NCBI RefSeq assembly: GCF_000332975.1
Contig: NZ_BANR01000016.1
Location: 84,207 to 148,206 of the forward strand
Direction of reading: 5' to 3'
From: Gordonia aichiensis NBRC 108223
Lineage (GTDB): Bacteria > Actinomycetota > Actinomycetes > Mycobacteriales > Mycobacteriaceae
DNA: 64,000 nucleotides
Shown here: piece after piece, positions 58,371 through 64,000 of the stretch
How positions within the stretch are numbered: the stretch's first letter is position 1
Layout: each line of letters begins with the position of its first letter
Program-made: the position numbers and the translations under genes
Notes under the pieces: model-generated
Told to the model about the DNA's origin: nothing
Database searches by the model: none
Seen by the model: only the letters and a program-made list of their open reading frames with translations

Positions 58371-58422
58371 CTGTCTCGGAGCACGAACCGCGTTCTCCGG
58401 TCGCAGGCTGAAGGAGTGAACC

Positions 58423-59481
58423 ATGAGTATCACGAGCGACCGCCCGGTAGCAGTCCCCGAACCTGTCCTGACCAGTGCGGTGTGGACGGACGGTCCCGGT
58501 GGATTCACCGGCGTGGAACCGACCGCGGCGTGGGCAGAGGAGGTTCGTCGACTAGCGCGTGCGCGCAACGCAACCATACTCGCGCATAACTATGAATTAC
58601 CCGCGATTCAGGATGTTGCAGACCACGTCGGCGACTCTCTCGCGTTGTCCCGTATCGCTGCGGAGGTCGACTCCGACGAGATCGTCTTCTGCGGTGTCCA
58701 TTTCATGGCGGAGACCGCGAAGATCCTGAGCCCGGACAAGCGTGTACTCATCCCCGATGCGAGGGCCGGATGCTCGCTGGCAGATTCCATCACCGCTGAC
58801 GACCTCCGCGCGTGGAAGGCGGACTATCCCGACGCGGTCGTCGTCTCCTACGTCAACACCACTGCGGAGGTGAAGGGTCTCACCGACATCTGTTGCACCT
58901 CGTCCAACGCTGTCGATGTTGTGGCGTCGATCGACCAGGAGCGCGACGTGCTGTTCCTTCCGGACCAGTTTCTCGGTGCGCACGTCAAGCGCGAGACGGG
59001 CCGCGACAACATCCACATCTGGGCGGGCGAATGCCACGTCCACGCGGGGATCAACGGCGACGAACTCACCGAACAGGCAAACGCCCATCCCGATGCCGAC
59101 CTGTTCATCCACCCGGAGTGCGGTTGTGCCACGTCGGCGCTCTATCTGGCGGGCGAGGGAGCGGTTCCCGACGACCGTGTGAAGATCCTCTCGACCGGCG
59201 GAATGATCGATGCAGCGCGGCAGACCGGAGCCAAGCAGGTCCTCGTGGCGACGGAGATCGGCATGCTGCACCAGCTGCGCAAGGCTGCGCCGGGAATCGA
59301 CTTCCAGGCGGTCAACGATCGCGCGTCGTGCCCCTACATGAAAATGATCACGCCCGCGGCATTGCTGCGCGCGCTCCGTGAGGGCCGCGATGAGGTGTTC
59401 GTCGCCGACGACGTCGCCGAGCGTGCACGTCAGAGTGTCGAGCGGATGATCGCGATCGGCAATCCCGGGTCGGGTGAGTGA
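58423..59481 (+). CDS. nadA: Quinolinate synthase (NadA)
   Basis: Condenses iminoaspartate with dihydroxyacetone phosphate to quinolinate on a [4Fe-4S] cluster. Cluster cysteines are in [10 protein letters not shown] (about residue 116), HPECGCATS (about 232) and RASCPYMKM (about 308). Substrate motifs [20 protein letters not shown] and [10 protein letters not shown] are intact. 352 aa from ATG 58423 with AAGGAG upstream. Its substrate needs L-aspartate oxidase (NadB) or aspartate dehydrogenase, neither of which is in this window. The stop overlaps nadC by 8 bp. Confidence 0.96.
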   Translation: MSITSDRPVAVPEPVLTSAVWTDGPGGFTGVEPTAAWAEEVRRLARARNATILAHNYELPAIQDVADHVGDSLALSRIAAEVDSDEIVFCGVHFMAETAKILSPDKRVLIPDARAGCSLADSITADDLRAWKADYPDAVVVSYVNTTAEVKGLTDICCTSSNAVDVVASIDQERDVLFLPDQFLGAHVKRETGRDNIHIWAGECHVHAGINGDELTEQANAHPDADLFIHPECGCATSALYLAGEGAVPDDRVKILSTGGMIDAARQTGAKQVLVATEIGMLHQLRKAAPGIDFQAVNDRASCPYMKMITPAALLRALREGRDEVFVADDVAERARQSVERMIAIGNPGSGE

Positions 59482-60382
59482 CTCGGTGAGCGCGTTCGTC
59501 GGCCAGCAGGAGGCGGCCGAGCAACTCGACCTCGTCGTCACCGACGAGGTGCGCATCCTGATCCGGACCGCGCTCGACGAGGATCTCCGCTACGGCCCCG
59601 ACGTCACGAGCGCCGCAACGGTTGCGCCGAATGCCACGGTCGACGCCGCAATCGTCAGCCGCGCCGACGGCGTGATCGCGGGACTCCCTGCGGTGCTGGC
59701 AGTCCTCGACGAGGTGGTCGGCGTGGGAGCCTACGAGGTGACAGCATCGGTGGCCGACGGCACGCGGATTGCCCCTGGCGACGTCGTCCTCGCTCTGCGC
59801 GCGCCGACTGCAGCCTTGCTCACGGCCGAGCGAACAGCGCTCAATCTGGTGTGTCACCTGTCGGGGATCGCCACCGCGACAGCGCGCTGGGTCGACGCGG
59901 TGGCAGGAACCGACGCGAGGATTCGCGATTCACGCAAGACACTGCCCGGGATGCGGTATCTGCAGAAATACGCTGTGCGCGCAGGTGGCGGTGTGAACCA
60001 CCGCATGGGACTCGGTGACGCCGCGTTGGTCAAGGACAACCACGTCGCGGCGGCAGGCTCCGTGAGCGCGGCACTGACAGCGGTACGTGCGGCCGCCCCC
60101 GACCTGCCGGTCGAGGTGGAAGTGGACTCGCTCGAACAGCTCGACGAAGTGCTGGCACTCGCACCCCAACTCGTGCTGCTCGACAACTTCGAGCTCTGGG
60201 CCACCCAGATGGCGGTATCCCGACGGAACAACCGATCGCCGCAGACCAAGCTCGAATCATCTGGCGGTCTCACGATCGACCAGGCCGCCGACTACGCCCG
60301 CACCGGCGTCGACTATCTGGCGGTTGGGGCACTGACGCATTCGGTGACCGCGCTCGATCTCGGTCTCGACATCCCGCTCTGA
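59474..60382 (+). CDS. nadC: Nicotinate-nucleotide pyrophosphorylase (NadC)
   Basis: Converts quinolinate and PRPP to nicotinate mononucleotide with loss of CO2. The core signature [21 protein letters not shown] (split as [10 protein letters not shown] and [11 protein letters not shown]) with VNHRMGL is at about residues 155-182; [12 protein letters not shown] and [10 protein letters not shown] follow. 302 aa from GTG 59474; GTG 59486 is possible. It starts inside nadA, so no gene can fit between them. Confidence 0.95.
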   Translation: MSDSVSAFVGQQEAAEQLDLVVTDEVRILIRTALDEDLRYGPDVTSAATVAPNATVDAAIVSRADGVIAGLPAVLAVLDEVVGVGAYEVTASVADGTRIAPGDVVLALRAPTAALLTAERTALNLVCHLSGIATATARWVDAVAGTDARIRDSRKTLPGMRYLQKYAVRAGGGVNHRMGLGDAALVKDNHVAAAGSVSAALTAVRAAAPDLPVEVEVDSLEQLDEVLALAPQLVLLDNFELWATQMAVSRRNNRSPQTKLESSGGLTIDQAADYARTGVDYLAVGALTHSVTALDLGLDIPL

Positions 60383-60397
60383 GCCGACACCCGCACA

Positions 60398-60435
60398 GCA
60401 CTGTGGCTCACGGGTCGAAGCCTGTGGGCCACAGT
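60398..60435. terminator. Hairpin between convergent nadC and exporter gene
   Basis: CACTGTGGCTCAC (60398-60410) pairs with GTGGGCCACAGTG (60423-60435), 13 bp with one wobble, around a 12-base loop. The TGTGGC/GCCACA core resembles the ftsQ-ftsZ hairpin. Confidence 0.6.
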
Positions 60436-60527
60436 GTGTTCAGCGCGTCGTGTTCGACGCCTGCTATTGAATTATGTTTTCGGCCAACGACTTCGGTCGG
60501 TACCGCGCCGTGGTCACGATGCCAGGA

Positions 60528-62285
60528 TCACTCGGATCGTTCGTGACGACCGTGGCCGACGCCGGTGTCTCCGTGGACGGCGACGGTCGGCTCCGCCACA
60601 TCGGTGCGCTCGACGAGATCGGCGAACTCCTCGTCGAGGTCGACCGACTGGATGCCTGCGGCTGCCGGAGCGGAGGCCTCGACGATCTCCTCGCGAGCGG
60701 CTGCGGCGCGCTGGTCGTCGAAGCTCTGCGTCTTGAGTGCGACCTCCTTGATGAAGAGGATCGCGACGAAGCTGATGGCGGCCATGATCCCCGCGATGAG
60801 GAAGATACGTGCCGTGCCGTCGCCGTAGGCGCCGCGAACGATGTCGGCGATGGGCTTGGGCAGGTCGTTCAGGTTCGACAATCCGGCTTCCGTACCGCCG
60901 GTCTGTGACGGGTTGATACCGAGGGCGTTCAGTCCCTTGGCGATCAGATCGGTCACGTGCGTTGCCAGAACTGCGCCGAGAACCGAGACGCCTGCAGCGC
61001 CGCCGAGCGACCGGAAGAAGGTGACCGTCGAGGTCGCCGATCCGAGATCGTCGGGGGAGACGTTGTTCTGAACCGCGAGCACGAGGTTCTGCATCGTCAT
61101 ACCCATGCCGAGGCCCAGGATGAACAGGAACGCTCCGATGACAACCATGTCGGTGTGGGCGTCGATCGTCGACAGCAGGCCGAAGCCTAGTGTCATCATC
61201 GCCGCACCGGCGACCAGGTACGCCTTCCACCGACCGAAGCGGGTGATCAGGGCGCCGGACACGGTGGCCGCGATCATCGAGCCCAGGATCATCGGCAGCA
61301 TTAACAGTCCGGCCGCGGTCGGGGAGTGGCCGCGGGCGATCTGGAAGTACTGACCGAGGAACACTGCACCGCCGAAGAGTGCGACACCCACCGAGACGCT
61401 GGCGAGGGTGGCCAGGGCGATGGTGCGGTCGCGGAAGAGGCGCAGCGGGATGATCGGGTCCTTGGCCCGCGACTCGACGAACAGTGCGACTGCGATCAGG
61501 ACCACGCCGAGAGCGACGAGGCCGAACGACATCCCCGAGGTCCAGCCGAAGCTGTCGCCTGCGAGGGTGACCCAGATGAGGATGGTGCTCACACCCGCGG
61601 CGATCAGGAAGGCGCCGAGGTAGTCGATGTGGACGTTCTTGCGGACTGTCGGGAGATTGAGTGTCCGCTGGATCACGAGCAGAGCAATGACAGCGAGTGG
61701 GACGCAGACGTAGAAGGTCCAGCGCCAGCCGAGCCAGCTGGTGTCGACGATGACGCCGCCGATCAGCGGTCCGGCGACGGTCGCGATCGACATCACCGCG
61801 GCGATCGGACCCTGGTAACGGCCACGCTCACGCGGGCTGAACATCGACGCGATCACGATCACGACCAGCGCCTGTAGGCCACCGAGGCCGAGACCCTGGA
61901 TCACGCGGAAGCCGATCAGCATTCCGACCGACTGGGAGAGACCGGCCAGGATCGAACCGAGTGTGAACAGGGTGAGCGACGCCTGGACCAGAATCTTCTT
62001 GCTGATCAGGTCGGAGAGTTTGCCCCAGAGGGGAGTGGTCGCCGTGGACGCCAACAGTGTGGCGGTCACCACCCAGGTGTACTGACCCTGGGTTCCGTGC
62101 AGGTCCGTGATGATGACCGGCAGTGCGTTGGAAACGATCGTCGACGAGAGGAACGCGACGAACATTCCGAGGAGCAGGCCGATGAGTGCTTCGAGTTTCT
62201 GTCGATGCGTCATCGGTGCATCCGCTACGGGAGTGACCTCCCGCGTGGCGGACTGCGCCGAGTTCCGCGTTGCGGATCGCGACAT
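60528..62285 (-). CDS. DHA2-family MFS multidrug exporter (EmrB/QacA type)
   Basis: A 14-helix proton-coupled exporter. Helix 1 starts near residue 34 (LEALIGLLLGMFVAFLSSTIVSNALPVI). The motif A-type loop GKLSDLISKK and the drug:H+ antiporter motif C-like GPLIGGVIVDTSWLGWRW are present. The last ~70 residues are cytoplasmic and acidic. 585 aa from ATG 62285, with AGGAGG upstream; an in-frame extension to 62447 would cross the MarR operators. It is co-oriented with the marR gene upstream, and the paired operators sit just before it. Substrate unknown. Confidence 0.9.
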   Translation of the reverse strand: MSRSATRNSAQSATREVTPVADAPMTHRQKLEALIGLLLGMFVAFLSSTIVSNALPVIITDLHGTQGQYTWVVTATLLASTATTPLWGKLSDLISKKILVQASLTLFTLGSILAGLSQSVGMLIGFRVIQGLGLGGLQALVVIVIASMFSPRERGRYQGPIAAVMSIATVAGPLIGGVIVDTSWLGWRWTFYVCVPLAVIALLVIQRTLNLPTVRKNVHIDYLGAFLIAAGVSTILIWVTLAGDSFGWTSGMSFGLVALGVVLIAVALFVESRAKDPIIPLRLFRDRTIALATLASVSVGVALFGGAVFLGQYFQIARGHSPTAAGLLMLPMILGSMIAATVSGALITRFGRWKAYLVAGAAMMTLGFGLLSTIDAHTDMVVIGAFLFILGLGMGMTMQNLVLAVQNNVSPDDLGSATSTVTFFRSLGGAAGVSVLGAVLATHVTDLIAKGLNALGINPSQTGGTEAGLSNLNDLPKPIADIVRGAYGDGTARIFLIAGIMAAISFVAILFIKEVALKTQSFDDQRAAAAREEIVEASAPAAAGIQSVDLDEEFADLVERTDVAEPTVAVHGDTGVGHGRHERSE

Positions 62286-62402
62286 GGGAGAACCTCCTGC
62301 AGTAGTGGCTGGTCCCGCGCGGTCCGCCGCACGGGAGAGAGTTCGGGATAGGGCTGAGATAGCCGACCGACTGGCTGGTACAGATTCGGCATCCACACCA
62401 GT

Positions 62403-62421
62403 TAGTTGAATACCGCAACTA
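62403..62421. promoter_or_regulatory. MarR operator 1 upstream of exporter
   Basis: TAGTTG-N7-CAACTA, 19 bp. Same arms and spacing as operator 2; centres 29 bp apart. Confidence 0.7.
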
Positions 62422-62429
62422 TAACCATC

Positions 62430-62452
62430 GATAGTTGTAACGCGCAACTATC
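62430..62452. promoter_or_regulatory. MarR operator 2 upstream of exporter
   Basis: GATAGTTG-TAACGCG-CAACTATC, a perfect 8-bp dyad with a 7-bp centre, 145 bp upstream of the exporter ATG in an AT-richer patch likely to hold its promoter. Confidence 0.75.
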
Positions 62453-62504
62453 TTGAGTATTCCCGGGCCTGCGTAGATCTTCGCTGTGACGCCGGTCGCT
62501 GTGG

Positions 62505-62555
62505 TGATCGGCGGCTGCGGTTGATCGGCGGCTGCGGTTGATCGGCGGATGTGGT
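62505..62555. repeat. 17-bp tandem repeat, three copies
   Basis: TGATCGGCGGCTGCGGT is repeated exactly twice (62505-62521, 62522-62538) with a third copy differing at two positions (62539-62555). It lies in the spacer between marR and the exporter gene. Confidence 0.8.
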
Positions 62556-62596
62556 GAGTGGCCACTGGCGCGAGGTGATGGGCGCGTGGGTGACCG

Positions 62597-63190
62597 CTAG
62601 TCCGGATCGGTGTCGAACTCCGCGTCGTCGACGAGCAGCCGATTGAGCAGCAGGGTCAGCGTTCGGATCTCGTCGGGATCCCACTCCGACAGCCGCGCAC
62701 GCCAGTCGGCGACCGCGGCCGCCGTGACACGCTCGACGCGCTGGCGACCGGCGGGTGTCAGCGACACCTGACGTGCGCGCGCGTCGTGCGGGTCGGCACG
62801 TCGTTGCGCGAGCCCGAGCCGGACGATGGCGTCGATCTGTCTGCTCACCGTCGACTTCTCGAGACCGAGTTGTGAGACGAGCGTGGAGACGGGGAGCGGG
62901 CCATCGGCGTGGGCGAGCATCGCGATGAGGGGGTAGTTCGACGGGTCGAGGTGCGGGTCGATGGCGCGAGCGCGCGTGCGGAGTCGGATGCGACCCTGGC
63001 GCATGAGATCAGCGAAACCGTTTTCGAGAGCGCTGATCGGGTCGTCGGAGAGATCGGGGTCCAGCGGGCGATCGGTGTCCGCAGTCTTATCGGTGTTCAC
63101 GGGGTGATCGGTGTTCACGGGGTGATCGGAGCGAGCGTCGCCCATCTGCGGCTGGTCCTGTTCCTCGTGGTTCGACGGATGATGCGGCAC
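62597..63190 (-). CDS. MarR-family repressor
   Basis: Winged-helix regulator, 197 aa from GTG 63190 (ATG 63145 also possible). The first ~50 residues are acidic and include two HPVNTD units coded by an 18-bp tandem repeat (63091-63126). The MarR domain (about 55-190) has LPVSTLVSQLGLEKSTVSRQIDAIVRLGLAQRRADPHDARAR (recognition helix and wing in that stretch; shown here in parts: LEKSTVSRQIDAIV, DPHDARARQVSLT). It lies 311 bp upstream of the exporter gene in the same direction, with paired operators between them; it probably represses the exporter. Confidence 0.85.
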   Translation of the reverse strand: MPHHPSNHEEQDQPQMGDARSDHPVNTDHPVNTDKTADTDRPLDPDLSDDPISALENGFADLMRQGRIRLRTRARAIDPHLDPSNYPLIAMLAHADGPLPVSTLVSQLGLEKSTVSRQIDAIVRLGLAQRRADPHDARARQVSLTPAGRQRVERVTAAAVADWRARLSEWDPDEIRTLTLLLNRLLVDDAEFDTDPD

Positions 63191-63274
63191 ACAGTACCGC
63201 GCGTTCCTTCCCGGCTCCGGATTCGAAGCCCTCCGTTGGTACGCCTCGCCTTTCCAGCAACCCGCTCCTGGGCT

Positions 63275-63325
63275 GCCAGCACTTCCGCCCCGCCACCTGG
63301 TGTGGTGGCGGGGTGAGCAGTGCTG
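63275..63325 (-). terminator. Terminator hairpin downstream of HNH fragment
   Basis: A perfect 10-bp core stem CCCCGCCACC/GGTGGCGGGG (63287-63296, 63303-63312, 6-base loop) is enclosed by an outer pair CCAGCACT/AGTGCTGG (63275-63282, 63318-63325). It follows the HNH gene on the minus strand and precedes marR. Confidence 0.7.
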
Positions 63326-63372
63326 GTGATTCTCGCCCGCTCGGCCCGGTGGCGGTCAGGCTGCGAGTTGGG

Positions 63373-63993
63373 TCAGGCTGCGAGTGGGTCGGGGTCGTGG
63401 CCGTGGTCGGGGTGGCGGGGCGGGTGCCAGGTGATGTCGACGCGGTTGTCACGGTCGCGTGTGTCGCGGTCGTGGTGATCCGACGCAGTCATAGCGCCGA
63501 GCAGGGTATGTAGTCGATGGTCGATCACGCTGGTTGGCGGTGCGCCGTGTGTGTCGCGAGGGACGAGTCGGGTGACTGACGCCATCGTGTCGTCTGTCGC
63601 GTGGTCGGTGCTCGCGGTGCTCGCGGTGCTCGTGGTGGCGAGGTGGTCGCGGAAGTCGGTGGCGACGTCAGCGGCGCGGTTGATGTGTTCAGGATTGGGT
63701 GGCATGCCGGGAGCGGTGTTCAACCGCCAGGCGACGCGTCCGGTGTCGGGGCCGTCGGTGATGATGCGGGTCGTGTACTGGCCGGCCTTGGGTCCGACCC
63801 GGTTGTTGTGCACATCGCACGCCGGTACCAGTTGGTCGATGTCGGTGCGCCCACCCTGGGCCCAGTCCTTGGCGGCGTGGTGCATCGCCACCCGGCTGGC
63901 TGGTTGGGTACAACCGGGTGCCGAACACATCCGCCCACCCGCCGACGCGAACGACGCCAACCGTTGTCCCTGTGACGCCAACCGTTGAGCTTG
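63373..63993 (-). pseudogene. HNH endonuclease C-terminal fragment (DUF222/13E12 type), probably broken
   Basis: The C-terminal HNH nuclease part of a DUF222/13E12 REP-type protein, a multicopy actinobacterial family. CSAPGCTQPASRVAMHHAAKD..GGRTDIDQLVPACDVHNNRVG holds the zinc cysteines and the His-Asn-His residues. A Thr/Asp/His-rich tail follows. The usual ~300-residue DUF222 domain would lie beyond the window end, but a TGA at 63994-63996 interrupts this frame just upstream. QRLAS is duplicated by a 21-bp direct repeat (14-bp identical parts at 63953-63966 and 63974-63987). Either the gene is disrupted here, or the upstream part is in another frame. A TTG at 63981 could start a 202-aa product. 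Confidence 0.6.
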
Positions 63994-64000
63994 TCAAGAT

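Overview
The window is a 64 kb, GC-rich, densely packed stretch of chromosome from a mycolic-acid actinobacterium (Mycobacteriales). The evidence is the dcw order ftsW-murG-murC-ftsQ-ftsZ-pgeF-yggS-sepF-yggT-wag31, a complete yrbE/mce operon, a deazaflavin (F420)-type nitroreductase, an MTB12-like lipoprotein, an eukaryotic-like IleS preceded by a T-box, and a DUF222/13E12-type HNH gene. Local order matches Mycobacterium tuberculosis blocks (ileS-dinX-ansA-lspA-rluD-like-dnaE1; ilvA; treZ/treY/treX-acyltransferase; bioA-F-D; bioB-Rv1590-Rv1591; Nudix-nadA-nadC). Gordonia or a close relative is my best guess, by inference only. I see no tRNA, rRNA, CRISPR array or insertion sequence.

Layout. 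1-11 kb: end of murD, then the division and cell-wall cluster through wag31, mostly with 4-bp start/stop overlaps; ftsZ and wag31 have their own upstream regions. 11-16 kb: a membrane protein with a Gln/Pro-rich tail, then a T-box leader and ileS. 15.6-18.4 kb: a divergent TetR/nitroreductase pair with two matching operators, and dinB. 18.4-31.3 kb: asparaginase, two lipoproteins, lspA, a pseudouridine synthase, dnaE1, a K+ channel, a small membrane protein, a secreted beta-propeller and ilvA.

31.3-51.4 kb: the OtsA-independent trehalose genes on the minus strand. treZ (31.3-33.3 kb) is separated from treY-treX (43.3-48.3 kb) by a plus-strand operon of yrbEA, yrbEB, six mce genes and one Mce-associated gene. 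TreZ, TreX and the Mce-associated protein all carry acidic low-complexity inserts built from short DNA repeats. A surface acyltransferase follows.

50.8-56.9 kb: biotin genes. A BioQ-like TetR is divergent from bioA-bioF-bioD-bioB-bsaP-DUF2567, with two 17-bp palindromes between them. 56.8-60.4 kb: NAD genes. An NrtR-like Nudix regulator and a short LuxR-type regulator precede nadA-nadC; nadB, which lies between them in mycobacteria, is absent. 60.5-64 kb: a DHA2-type drug exporter and a MarR regulator with paired operators, and at the edge a broken HNH endonuclease fragment.

The most distinctive features are the mce operon splitting the trehalose locus, the missing nadB, and repeated, internally consistent operator pairs beside TetR and MarR regulators.
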